Positions 8,401-16,465 of a DNA stretch of 64,000 nucleotides are shown here, piece after piece. Positions within the stretch are counted from its first letter, which is position 1, and every line of letters begins with the position of its first letter. This stretch comes from an uncultured Bacteroides sp. (GTDB lineage: Bacteria > Bacteroidota > Bacteroidia > Bacteroidales > UBA932). Under the pieces are notes generated by a model that did no database searches, was not told the DNA's origin, and was given only the letters and a program-made list of their open reading frames with translations. A program made the position numbers and the translations under genes. Location of the stretch: the NCBI GenBank assembly GCA_900546925.1, contig UREV01000006.1:32916-96915 (forward strand). Reading direction: 5' to 3'.

Positions 8401-9698
8401 AACAGAGTAAGATCCAGACCGATGAGAAGGTCGTAGTATTTCATATTGAACACGCCGTCGTTTCCGTTCAGATATGACGGAATGAAATACACCTTTATAT
8501 TAGAATCGGCAGCATTGGCAATACCCAGTTCACGGAATCTTCCGGTTATCCGGTCGTACTCGGGATTCATCAGATAATGAGAGACTTGCGTGGTATAGTC
8601 CGCACTTCCCTTTCCTTCCAGTTTGGCGACAAGGTCACGGTCCGCGCCGTTGTGGCCGGACGGTATCATGATGAACGCGTGAATCTCCTTTCCTCTGAAA
8701 TCGGAGGTACGGACCTTATTCACCGCATCGATGAACACATCGATACCCTTGTTCCTATATTCGTAACGTCCGCCGATTCCGACAAGGATAGCATCCTCTG
8801 AAACCGGTTTGCCGGACATGGCAGATGCGACTTCACGCAACTTGAGTCTGGCAGCAGCACGTTTCTCTTTATATTCTTCCTCGGTCGCAGGTGTGAAACT
8901 GTTTTCGAAACCGTTCGGGGTCACGACATCCACCTGGCGCGGGAGGAAATGGTTACACTCACGCGCGGTAATCTCGCTGACGGTAGTGAATATGTCAGAG
9001 TTCTCGGCAGATTTGGACTCCAGAGAGTGAAGTGCCGTGACATTGAACTGACGCGCTTTCTCGTTTCCGTCATAAGACTCCATGCCGTCGTACAACGGCA
9101 GATTGTTTCCGGCAAGGCAACGTCCCACCACTGTAGCATGTGTAGTGAACACGGTAGCTACAGGCAGTCCGCACTGTTTCAAGTACAAGATTCCGGATCC
9201 GGTCTGCCACTCATGGAACTGAGCCACAACTTTTTCGGCTCCGGTAAGATAGAAGCGGTAATAGCTTTCGATAACCTTACCGGCCACATATCCGAAAAGT
9301 ACAGATTCCTTATAATCCCAGTTACCGGTAATGGAGTCTACCCCGAATTTTTCCCAGTACTTGGCCAGAATTCTGTCAGTATCTGTAAGGAACTGCTTGA
9401 AGTCCACGAGGATAGCCACGGGACTTCCAGGCACGTTCCATCTTCCGATACGCATTCTGATGCCACTTTTGGCAGCCTCTGCTTTCCAGTCCTGCCAGAG
9501 TTGTGGATCTTCCTGAAAGTCCGGATTCGCATCGGTATCCATCCAAACATCCGGACCTATCAAAATATGATGTCTCTTCAACTGCGACTTGAGATACAAT
9601 GATTTAGTCGCAATTACAGTATAGATTCCCCCTACTTTATTACACACTTCCCAGCTTACTTCGAACAAGTAATCCGGTTTGTTCAAATCATTAGCCAT
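5460..9698 (-). CDS. Glycogen synthase (GT3) - alpha-glucan phosphorylase (GT35) fusion
   Basis: A 1412-residue protein joining two opposing activities of glycogen metabolism. Residues about 8-545 form a eukaryote-type GT3 glycogen synthase: FEVSWEVCNKVGGIYTV (12-28) and EPWGYTPLE (438-446) with the two catalytic-region glutamates. Residues about 570-1412 form a GT35 phosphorylase of the shorter DUF3417-bearing type: NLWWCWNE (593-600), CNEGHAA (834-840) and the pyridoxal-phosphate site EASGTSGEKAAMNG (1159-1172, lysine 1167). No frameshift separates the halves; the linker is about 25 residues. It lies 10 bases after the GH57 gene. Such fusions are known in Bacteroidota as far as I recall. 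Whether both halves are active cannot be told from sequence, but key residues are present. Confidence 0.92.
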   Translation of the reverse strand: MANDLNKPDYLFEVSWEVCNKVGGIYTVIATKSLYLKSQLKRHHILIGPDVWMDTDANPDFQEDPQLWQDWKAEAAKSGIRMRIGRWNVPGSPVAILVDFKQFLTDTDRILAKYWEKFGVDSITGNWDYKESVLFGYVAGKVIESYYRFYLTGAEKVVAQFHEWQTGSGILYLKQCGLPVATVFTTHATVVGRCLAGNNLPLYDGMESYDGNEKARQFNVTALHSLESKSAENSDIFTTVSEITARECNHFLPRQVDVVTPNGFENSFTPATEEEYKEKRAAARLKLREVASAMSGKPVSEDAILVGIGGRYEYRNKGIDVFIDAVNKVRTSDFRGKEIHAFIMIPSGHNGADRDLVAKLEGKGSADYTTQVSHYLMNPEYDRITGRFRELGIANAADSNIKVYFIPSYLNGNDGVFNMKYYDLLIGLDLTLFPSYYEPWGYTPLESLAFRVPTLTTSLAGFGMWVQTHYNKEHPGITVVERNDSNYQDVVEAAANRIREIALVTDEQRQEYMDNAKEVSTIALWENQIQYYQQAYSQAIEKMKAAMDNYSQIAEKPIMKYEKIQVSSPSWKSVMVTRRLPEALQGLEVLSKNLWWCWNESAKALFKSIDPTVWHKSGHNPLVVLDTVSIKRFKELARDAAFVGQYQSVMAEFDAYMALKKERKDPSIGYFCMEYGLDPSLCIYSGGLGILAGDYLKETSDMNVNLVAVGLLYRYGYFTQVLSAQGDQVAKYDAQNFFKIPAEPVMDKDGNWVTTSVAFPGRTITARLWKVAVGRTDLYLMDTDYEANIDEDRQVTYHLYGGDWENRLKQELLLGVGGVRALRALGLNPQVYHCNEGHAAFIGLERLREYIQNDNLDFPEALEVVRASSLFTTHTPVPAGHDAFDEGLLRKYIGHYPQRLKIDWETMMGLGKINGADVNEKFSMSILAANISQNVNGVSMLHGKVSQDIFSNMYPGYLPEELHISYVTNGVHYPTWTAKEWKAIHAKVFGPEFQTHHYDKKCFEGIYKVSDADIWNTRKTLKKTLIDAVKEKLSDPAISNHYSPSQVVTIKETLRDDVLTIGFARRFATYKRATLLFSDLDRLDAIVNNPEMPVQFFFAGKAHPADKAGQDLIRQIVEISKQDRFIGKIVFIPGYDISLAKRLVQGVDVWLNNPTRPQEASGTSGEKAAMNGVMHFSVLDGWWVEGYKPGAGWALPLERTYDDQGYQNELDAATIYTTIENEIAPLYYDIDKTTGRAEGWIECVRNTVAQVACNFTTNRMLTDYVNQYYAPQSVRVGSLVADNYKVAREIAAWKKHVRKEWNDIAVVSYTQPDSAYELSPSKELKAEVVLNIGSLNPEDIGVEMLFATSDNKGKLHIQNKTDFQVVEAHDGVVKYQASILPERTGMYQVATRIYPKNPLLPHRQDFGLVRWL

Positions 9699-9708
9699 TT
9701 GTTATGTT

Positions 9709-11046
9709 CTATTTCTTCTTTGTTCCGGTGGCACGTTTTTTCACCGTCTCAGGTTTTACATCCCCTGATTTCGCTGTTTTCCTGGCCGTTTTCTTCTCAG
9801 TATTAGCAGGTTTTTCAGGTTTTCCGGCTGCAAAGTTAACAACACTTGCGGAATATTCCTCATCTACGCGGATAATAAAATCACTCAAAACGTTCATATA
9901 GTTAATGAACGCTTCGTAAGGAGTGTCGTATGGGTTAAAATATTTATGTACTTCACCATCAGAGAAGAACTTCGTGCACATGTAGTAGAAATGATCGCTC
10001 TCCTGGAGGTGGCCATAATCATTGAAAATAGCCGGATCATTAATGAGAGCAACCTTCTCGTATAGGCCGTACAATTTATTGAAGGCCTCCTGCTGGAGTT
10101 CATTTCCAAGCCATGCCGTAACGTCGCGCTCCTCGTCTGCCCATGAAATAGGCTCCGGAATATCGATAGAGGAAACAGGCTTATGCTGTTTCACGACCTC
10201 TGAAGGAGTTCTGAACTTGAATGTTCCGTCAGCGAGAACAGCCTCAGGGAGATATCTCATAAAATCGAAGATACCGCTGCTTGCTGCCTGGTGCTCTCCG
10301 AAAGTCTCATAATCCATGAAGAGATTTATGACATCACCTCCGTTGGCAATATCATTTTTAAGCCAAGAAAGATATTTGTCGGCAGTGAGAGGCCAGTCTT
10401 TCCACTTCTTGTCGGAGAATCTGAAAGCGATATCATCACTCAACACATAGTTACGTAAAAGCAACTTAAGTCTCGACTGTTTCTCATCGGTATACACGAA
10501 ATCAGGATTTCTCCAGGCAAGAATATGTCTTGCACCCTCGGTCAGCATGGTACGGAATCCCATATCATATACCTGTTCACCGATAGAATCAGAGTAAATA
10601 AGTTCAGTATTTCTGAAAGCCACAGGAGTCACACCGAAATGCTCTTCGACAGCTGCCTTATGTTTCAAAACCTGATGCTTGAATTCTGCAGGGCTCGCGA
10701 GGGAAGCCAATGAGTGATAATAAGTTTCGCACAAGAATTCAGCGCAACCGGTCTCTGCAAGTTTTTTGAAACTGTCAATGACTTCAGGCGCATATCTGTC
10801 GAATTGTTCGAGGGCGGAGCCGGAGATGGAGAAAGCCACCTTGAAAGCTCCTTTATATTTCTCTATAAGTTCCAACAAAAGATTGTTCATCGGAAGGTAG
10901 CACAAGTCAGCGACTCTTCTGAGAATAGTCCTATTGGTAAAATCATCATAGTAGTGTGAATCTTTTCCTATATCGAAGAACCTGTAAAGTCTTAGTCTTG
11001 TAGGCTGATGAATCTGAAAATATAGGCATAAACTCTTAGTATCCAT
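9709..11046 (-). CDS. GH57 family alpha-amylase / glucanotransferase-like enzyme
   Basis: A 445-residue GH57 protein. The family includes alpha-amylases, 4-alpha-glucanotransferases and branching enzymes acting on alpha-glucans. It shows IHQPTRLR (12-19), CETYYHSL (106-113), FRNTELIY with the likely nucleophile Glu148, and MDYETFGEH with the likely acid/base Asp245. The last 35 residues are a Lys/Thr-rich tail ending TGTKKK, outside the catalytic fold and of unknown use. It has no signal peptide, so it acts in the cytoplasm. It sits between the GT4 and GT3-GT35 genes with 12- and 10-base gaps, which points to glycogen turnover. The exact reaction is not resolved. Confidence 0.88.
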   Translation of the reverse strand: MDTKSLCLYFQIHQPTRLRLYRFFDIGKDSHYYDDFTNRTILRRVADLCYLPMNNLLLELIEKYKGAFKVAFSISGSALEQFDRYAPEVIDSFKKLAETGCAEFLCETYYHSLASLASPAEFKHQVLKHKAAVEEHFGVTPVAFRNTELIYSDSIGEQVYDMGFRTMLTEGARHILAWRNPDFVYTDEKQSRLKLLLRNYVLSDDIAFRFSDKKWKDWPLTADKYLSWLKNDIANGGDVINLFMDYETFGEHQAASSGIFDFMRYLPEAVLADGTFKFRTPSEVVKQHKPVSSIDIPEPISWADEERDVTAWLGNELQQEAFNKLYGLYEKVALINDPAIFNDYGHLQESDHFYYMCTKFFSDGEVHKYFNPYDTPYEAFINYMNVLSDFIIRVDEEYSASVVNFAAGKPEKPANTEKKTARKTAKSGDVKPETVKKRATGTKKK

Positions 11047-11058
11047 AATTTTAAATAT

Positions 11059-12351
11059 TTACTTAATCACTGACTCGTATACATTCTTAATCTTCGCAGC
11101 AGCGTTGTTCCACTTCAGGGTGTTAACCTCGTCATAACCATATTTCGAAGCGAACTCAGAAAGCGCAGGATATTTCAAAAGCGCATAAATCTGATCCGCC
11201 ATGGCGTCCACATCCCAGAAGTCCACCTTAAACGCATATTTGAGGACCTCAGCGGCTCCGGACTGTCTGGAAATCACTGAAGGCACTCCCGTACGCATAG
11301 CCTCAAGCGGTGAAATACCGAATGGCTCTGAAACTGAAGGCATCACGTAAACGTCTGACAATGCGAACATTTTCTGGACTTCGCTTCCACGCAGGAAGCC
11401 TGTGAAATGAAATCTGTCTGAAATTCCGAGACGTGCGACCTGACGGATAGATCTGTTCATCATATCACCGCTGCCGGCCATCACGAAACGGACATTGTCA
11501 CATCTTTTCAGAACTTTGGCAGCAGCCTCGATGAAGTACTCCGGTCCTTTCTGGAAGGTGATTCGTCCGAGGAAGGTAACGACTTTATCTTTCACTCCGC
11601 GCTCTACCTTTATATCATTCCTTCCGCTGAAATCCACGGCATTATGTACCGTCACCACTTTAGCAGGATCTATTCCGTATTTGGTAATGACGATATTCCT
11701 AGTCAAGTCGCTGACAGTGATTACTTTATCAGCAGCTTCCATTCCGCGTTTCTCGATTTCATAGACGCGTGTATCTATGTTCTGGTCACTGCTTCGGTCG
11801 AACGATGTAGCATGCACATGAACGACAAGCGGCTTTCCGGAAAGTCTTTTAGCCGCGATTCCGGCCATGTATGTAAGCCAGTCATGGGCATGAATCACAT
11901 CGAATTTCCCTTTTCTGGTCATGGCGATGGTTCCGCCTACCATGGCATAACGGGCCACTTCCTCCATAAGGTTGGAGCCGTATTTCCCTGAGAACTTGTA
12001 AGTATGTCCGTATTGCACGGAGAAATCCTTTACCTGTCTCTTTCTTTCAGCTTCCACGAGGTCATGAAATTCCTGAGGGTCCAGGTAAGGCACCATATTG
12101 GTTCCGATATGCACGAACTGGACTTTATCTAAGAACTCGTCCACGTTCATGGTATCCGTCATCTCGACCGGGACCTCGCTGGCATTGACAATATCAGCTA
12201 CTTTTTCCTCATCTCCGCTGGCCGAAGGCATGACGAAAATCGTCTCAACTCCGTTGTAAGCCAGTCCTTTCACGATTCCATAACAGGCTGTTCCCAAACC
12301 TCCGGCAATATGAGGAGGGAACTCCCATCCAAACATCAGCACTTTCATCAT
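11059..12351 (-). CDS. GT4 glycosyltransferase (glycogen-associated)
   Basis: A 430-residue GT-B fold glycosyltransferase. The N-terminal GWEFPPHIAGGLGTACYGI resembles the acceptor/donor loop of starch and glycogen synthases, and EPFGISPLEAMRTG (about residues 340-353) is the E-x7-E donor site of GT4. Its ATG overlaps the stop of the debranching gene (ATGATGA), so two adjacent ATGs are possible (12351 or 12348). A GGAGGA lies just upstream. From its place in the operon it probably extends alpha-1,4-glucan or makes a related maltosyl product; this is inference. Confidence 0.85.
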   Translation of the reverse strand: MMKVLMFGWEFPPHIAGGLGTACYGIVKGLAYNGVETIFVMPSASGDEEKVADIVNASEVPVEMTDTMNVDEFLDKVQFVHIGTNMVPYLDPQEFHDLVEAERKRQVKDFSVQYGHTYKFSGKYGSNLMEEVARYAMVGGTIAMTRKGKFDVIHAHDWLTYMAGIAAKRLSGKPLVVHVHATSFDRSSDQNIDTRVYEIEKRGMEAADKVITVSDLTRNIVITKYGIDPAKVVTVHNAVDFSGRNDIKVERGVKDKVVTFLGRITFQKGPEYFIEAAAKVLKRCDNVRFVMAGSGDMMNRSIRQVARLGISDRFHFTGFLRGSEVQKMFALSDVYVMPSVSEPFGISPLEAMRTGVPSVISRQSGAAEVLKYAFKVDFWDVDAMADQIYALLKYPALSEFASKYGYDEVNTLKWNNAAAKIKNVYESVIK

Positions 12352-14294
12352 TTGTCCTCCTTATATTTGTTTATCAGGTTCTCGACATATAGTAAAGCTG
12401 CAGTGCTCATAGCCGATGATATGGCACCATGCGGCTCGTGAGGAGGGTCTCCGTCGTAGAGTTCAGAGAATGCCCCGACACCATGCTTGTTAAGATCGGC
12501 ATAGAAGCCTTCTATCAGTTCCTCAGCCCTTTGACAGAACGCAGCGCCGTGCATCCTGAACTTCATCAGGCAGTATGGAAGCAACAATGCCGGCCATGCA
12601 CATCCCTGATGGTAAGCCAGGTCTCTTTCTCTCTGAGTTCCTTCATAGACACCTTTATATTTGACATCCCTCGGTGACAGGGTACGGATTCCTCTGGAGG
12701 TCACCAGTTCCCTGTCCACGACATGCATCAGTCTTCCGACCACAAGGTCATCTACAGGCAGATGGAATACTACCATAGCGAACAACTGATTCGGGCGGAC
12801 ATCGGCATTCTGACCATTATTATCCACATAATCAGCAAGATATCCCTTATCAGGCATCCAGAAAGTCTTCTGGAAATTCTCCCTTACAAGATCTCTTACA
12901 GGACTCCATTTAGCGACAAACTCTTTATCCGTGCCGTATCTCTCCTCCATTTCGATGGCGAAGCAGAGGATATCATACCAGAATGCGTTCGTCTCGACCT
13001 GATATCCTGCACGCTCTGTCACCGGATTCCCGTCTATGTATGCGTTCATCCAGGTCAATGCCGTCCTGTCTTTCTGCGCCCACAGAAGCCCGTTAGGCTG
13101 GAGAGAAATCTCCTGCCTGTGGCCTGGAGCATAACTCTCGATGACACGTTTCACGACATCACCATATTTCTTCCAGACTTTCTCCCCTGATGCACCGGCC
13201 GCGATATATTCCTGAAGAGCAATCCCTATCAGAAGCGGAGCCTCCACCTGAGTGGTCTTAGAGAAGAAACGAGTCTCGTTATCTTTTATAAGGTTATCCA
13301 GGATTTCTTCGAAGTCCGAGAACCTTCCAGTAGCCAGCGTCAGACCTGGAAGCGAGTAAAGAGTCTCACGCAAGAGACCGGTATAAAGCCATGAGAATCC
13401 GGCAGTTATACGTTTAGCTCCGTTTCTGTCACGGATAAGAAGATCAGCACAATGTACAAGCTGGTCATGGAAACTGCCGATTTCCTTCATTCCCTTGAGG
13501 ACGGAGTTGAACTTCCTGGTAATCATCTTGGAGTTCACATCTTCGACTGAGGCTGAAAGAATTACAGAATCACCCTCTTTCATGTCCACGACGAATGTTC
13601 CCGGCATAAACAGGTCTTCTTTACACTCGAAACCTCGTCTCGCTTCGTCGGAATATGTAATCCCGTTATACCAGCAAGGAGATGGCTTATAGTCAAATCT
13701 GGACTTGCTGAGCTGAAGGTTCAGGTCAGGGAATCCTTCATACATATTAAAAGCCACACCGTCCTGAATCTCGGAATAATCTGTCCTGGCCTCCTGATTC
13801 TGCCTCGTAAGGCTATGAATGCTCCTGAAAGCAAGGAATGGTTTCAGCAAGAGCGACAGCTTAGCCGGAGATTTTTTCAGTTCATAACGAATCATGACCT
13901 GGTCCTTGTCCGGGACAAGCATGATACTTTTCGTAAAATCCACTTCTCCTACCTTGTAATCGATGACAGGGATAGGATCTGCCTGGAAATCAACAATATA
14001 CTTATGGCCGCGAGGCTCATAGATGTCACCGTAGCAATGAATGCCCAAGTTGAACTGCTTTCCGTTCACGACCAGACTTTCATCCACTGAAGACAAGAGC
14101 ATATACTTGTCGCCTCCGAAGTTGTCCACAGGGACGCCAAGCAGCCCATGGTAACGCCTCGTGTTGCAAGTCACGATAGAGGTGTTACAATAAGCGCCTG
14201 TCTTATTCGCACAAATGATTTCTCGTTTGAGCGAATAGGACAAGTTTACGAGCTCAGCCTTGTTGAATTTCAAAAATGCCATATCGAACTCCAT
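12348..14294 (-). CDS. Glycogen debranching enzyme (amylo-alpha-1,6-glucosidase type)
   Basis: A 648-residue protein that removes alpha-1,6 branch residues from glycogen. The N-terminal domain (about 1-230; NKTGAYCNTSIVTCNTRRYHGLL) is the GDE_N type of bacterial/archaeal debranchers. The C-terminal (alpha/alpha)6 barrel contains GFSWLYTGLLRETLYSLPGL and a late YHQGCAWPALL segment matching the family. It overlaps glgB by three bases at its start and the GT4 gene by four at its end. A second in-frame ATG at 14282 (MAFLKF) could be the true start. Confidence 0.9.
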   Translation of the reverse strand: MEFDMAFLKFNKAELVNLSYSLKREIICANKTGAYCNTSIVTCNTRRYHGLLGVPVDNFGGDKYMLLSSVDESLVVNGKQFNLGIHCYGDIYEPRGHKYIVDFQADPIPVIDYKVGEVDFTKSIMLVPDKDQVMIRYELKKSPAKLSLLLKPFLAFRSIHSLTRQNQEARTDYSEIQDGVAFNMYEGFPDLNLQLSKSRFDYKPSPCWYNGITYSDEARRGFECKEDLFMPGTFVVDMKEGDSVILSASVEDVNSKMITRKFNSVLKGMKEIGSFHDQLVHCADLLIRDRNGAKRITAGFSWLYTGLLRETLYSLPGLTLATGRFSDFEEILDNLIKDNETRFFSKTTQVEAPLLIGIALQEYIAAGASGEKVWKKYGDVVKRVIESYAPGHRQEISLQPNGLLWAQKDRTALTWMNAYIDGNPVTERAGYQVETNAFWYDILCFAIEMEERYGTDKEFVAKWSPVRDLVRENFQKTFWMPDKGYLADYVDNNGQNADVRPNQLFAMVVFHLPVDDLVVGRLMHVVDRELVTSRGIRTLSPRDVKYKGVYEGTQRERDLAYHQGCAWPALLLPYCLMKFRMHGAAFCQRAEELIEGFYADLNKHGVGAFSELYDGDPPHEPHGAISSAMSTAALLYVENLINKYKEDK

Positions 14295-16273
14295 TAATTA
14301 TTAGTTTTCGCATTAGTTTTACGGAAGACCAGCGCACAACGGCTCGTCAAGTATGCAGTCAACTTGCCGTCTGATTTATGCAATTCACCTTCCTTAAGTC
14401 TTTCGAATCCGTCATAACGCTTCTCATCGGAATCCAACTCTAATTTCCACTCCCCTGCAGGGGCATCGAAAGCATATCCGAAGAACGATTCTGACGGATT
14501 GAAATCGAATGCAAATATAAAATTTTTACGCCTGAATATCAAGACTTTTTTCTCTTCATCAGCCACTATCAGTTCAGGTTTGGAATCCAGCAGATTTTCC
14601 TCTCTGAACAGGTGAATCATGTCAGAATCGAAGTTCATCAGATACTTGTAGCGCAGATAATCCGGTTTGCAGAGCGACCACTGGCGTCTTGCATATTTAT
14701 ACGACCAGCCGTTTCCTTCACGCGGAAAATCTATCCATTCAGGATGCCCGAATTCATTTCCCATGAAAGTCAGATAGCCGTCGCCTGCCGTGGCCAATGT
14801 CACCAGGCGAATCATTTTATGAAGGGCGATTCCCCTGTCGACTACGAGATTTTTCGAATCCATGTTCATGGATGTGTACATCTCTTTGTCTATCAATCTG
14901 AAGATAAGGGTCTTGTCTCCTACCAACGCCTGATCGTGACATTCGGCATAACTGATGGTTTTCTCGTCAGACCTTTTGTTGGTCAGTTCCCACCATATTT
15001 CTCCCATGCTCCACTGTTCATCGGTCTTTTCTTTAATCCACTTGATCCAGTGGTCAGCGATTCCCATGGCCATACGGAAGTCAAATCCAAGTCCACCGGC
15101 CTCGAACGGTGCCGCGAGTCCTGCCATACCGCTCATATCTTCAGCTATCGTAATCGCGTCAGGATTAATCTCTTTCACGAGCATGGCAGCGAGCGCAAGA
15201 TAAGTCACGGCATTCTCGTCCACCCCGGCATTGAAATAATTATCATATCCGACGAAGTCCTTGCCGAGCCCGTGGTCCCAATACAGCATGCTGGTCACTC
15301 CATCGAAGCGGAAGCCGTCGAGGTGATACTCCTGCATCCAGAATTTGCAGTTAGACAGCAGGAAATATTTGGTCTCGTTCTTTCCGTAATCGAAGCATCT
15401 GGACCCCCATGCAGGATGGTGTCCCTGAGGTCCGCTGTAGAAATACAGGTCATCGCGACCATCGAAAAGACCAAGTCCTTCTGCCTCATTATCAACGCTA
15501 TGCGAATGGACAATATCCATCACTACCGCGATTCCCATTCCATGTGCATCATCCACGAGATGCTTGAACTCTTCCGGAGTTCCGAAGCGCGATGACAGGG
15601 CATAGAAGTTCGATACCTGGTATCCGAAAGAGCCGTAATAGGGATGTTCCTGGAGAGCCATCACCTGGATAGTATCATAACCCAGAGCATGGACATGCGG
15701 AAGAACATTGACCCTAAACTCTTCGAAAGTGGCGACTTTTTCCTCTTCGGAGCTCATGCCGATATGACACTCATAGATGAGCGGGTGCGGGCGCGGTCCC
15801 GGGCCTTCATTTTTCCAGACATATGGCACAGCCGGATCCCAAACTTGCGCGCTAAACACCTTGGTAACAGGATCTTGCACGACTCTCCTCACGTAGGACG
15901 GGAGCCTTTCGCCACCGCCGCCTGGCCATTCTATGAACAGTTTGTAGAGCTCCCCGTGGTGGAGGAACATTTCCGGAAGTTTGATTTCCCAGTTTCCCGA
16001 ACCGGTCGGCGAGAGCGCATAGGCGGACGTCCTTTTCCAGTTGTTGAATTCACCGATGAGGTAGATTCTGTTCGCATGCGGCGCCCATTCACGAAATACC
16101 CAACCGCCGTCATCAGTCCTGTGCAATCCATAATAGAGGTGATTGTTAAGGCCCTCAGACAGAGACCCGTCGACCGAAAACTGGTCACGGGCATCCATTA
16201 TCCTTTTATGTCGGGCTTCTATCGCCTCTTCAAATGGCTCCAGATACGGATCCATTTCGTATATCTTCTTCAT
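14294..16273 (-). CDS. glgB: 1,4-alpha-glucan branching enzyme (GH13)
   Basis: A 659-residue enzyme that creates alpha-1,6 branches in glycogen. The N-terminal carbohydrate-binding beta domain (about 45-150) precedes the GH13 barrel: HSHSV, DGFRFDGVTSMLY with nucleophile Asp324, IAEDMSG with Glu378, and SYAECHDQAL. This layout is closer to the eukaryotic-type branching enzymes than to E. coli GlgB. A TTG at 16282 would add three residues, but the ATG at 16273, five bases after the xseB stop, is the likelier start. It is the first glycogen gene of the operon. Confidence 0.94.
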   Translation of the reverse strand: MKKIYEMDPYLEPFEEAIEARHKRIMDARDQFSVDGSLSEGLNNHLYYGLHRTDDGGWVFREWAPHANRIYLIGEFNNWKRTSAYALSPTGSGNWEIKLPEMFLHHGELYKLFIEWPGGGGERLPSYVRRVVQDPVTKVFSAQVWDPAVPYVWKNEGPGPRPHPLIYECHIGMSSEEEKVATFEEFRVNVLPHVHALGYDTIQVMALQEHPYYGSFGYQVSNFYALSSRFGTPEEFKHLVDDAHGMGIAVVMDIVHSHSVDNEAEGLGLFDGRDDLYFYSGPQGHHPAWGSRCFDYGKNETKYFLLSNCKFWMQEYHLDGFRFDGVTSMLYWDHGLGKDFVGYDNYFNAGVDENAVTYLALAAMLVKEINPDAITIAEDMSGMAGLAAPFEAGGLGFDFRMAMGIADHWIKWIKEKTDEQWSMGEIWWELTNKRSDEKTISYAECHDQALVGDKTLIFRLIDKEMYTSMNMDSKNLVVDRGIALHKMIRLVTLATAGDGYLTFMGNEFGHPEWIDFPREGNGWSYKYARRQWSLCKPDYLRYKYLMNFDSDMIHLFREENLLDSKPELIVADEEKKVLIFRRKNFIFAFDFNPSESFFGYAFDAPAGEWKLELDSDEKRYDGFERLKEGELHKSDGKLTAYLTSRCALVFRKTNAKTNN

Positions 16274-16278
16274 AATTC

Positions 16279-16464
16279 TCAAATATTGTCTATCCCGTCT
16301 GCTTTGTCCCTGACAGACCTGAGGTATGTCCTACATGATGATATAAGTTCCTTCGCACGTTTCACGTACTTGTCTATATCATCGATACTTGTGGCAGGGT
16401 CTTCCACCTCCGCAGCTATCTTTTCCAACTCAGCCACGGCTTTCCCGTAATCAACTTTTTCCAT
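16279..16464 (-). CDS. xseB: Exodeoxyribonuclease VII small subunit
   Basis: A 61-residue helical protein. It binds several-fold to XseA to form ExoVII, which degrades single-stranded DNA. The sequence VDYGKAVAELEKIAAEVEDPATSIDDIDKYVKRAKELI is the typical two-helix XseB pattern. It starts one base after the xseA stop and ends five bases before the glgB ATG, so DNA repair and glycogen genes share a transcript. Confidence 0.93.
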   Translation of the reverse strand: MEKVDYGKAVAELEKIAAEVEDPATSIDDIDKYVKRAKELISSCRTYLRSVRDKADGIDNI

Positions 16465-16465
16465 G

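Noticed and set aside
8949..9602. A 217-codon frame opposite the GT3 domain
   Set aside because: The real reading frame has the synthase motif EPWGYTPLE and continues through the whole region. The shadow has no start context.
5460..9698. A missed stop or frameshift joining two separate genes
   Set aside because: The linker region (about residues 545-570) reads through in one frame with no stop codon and no ATG pattern that would suggest a second start with a ribosome site.
14612..15595. A 327-codon open frame on the plus strand, antisense to glgB
   Set aside because: The opposite strand encodes intact catalytic motifs of glgB; the shadow frame has no family similarity.
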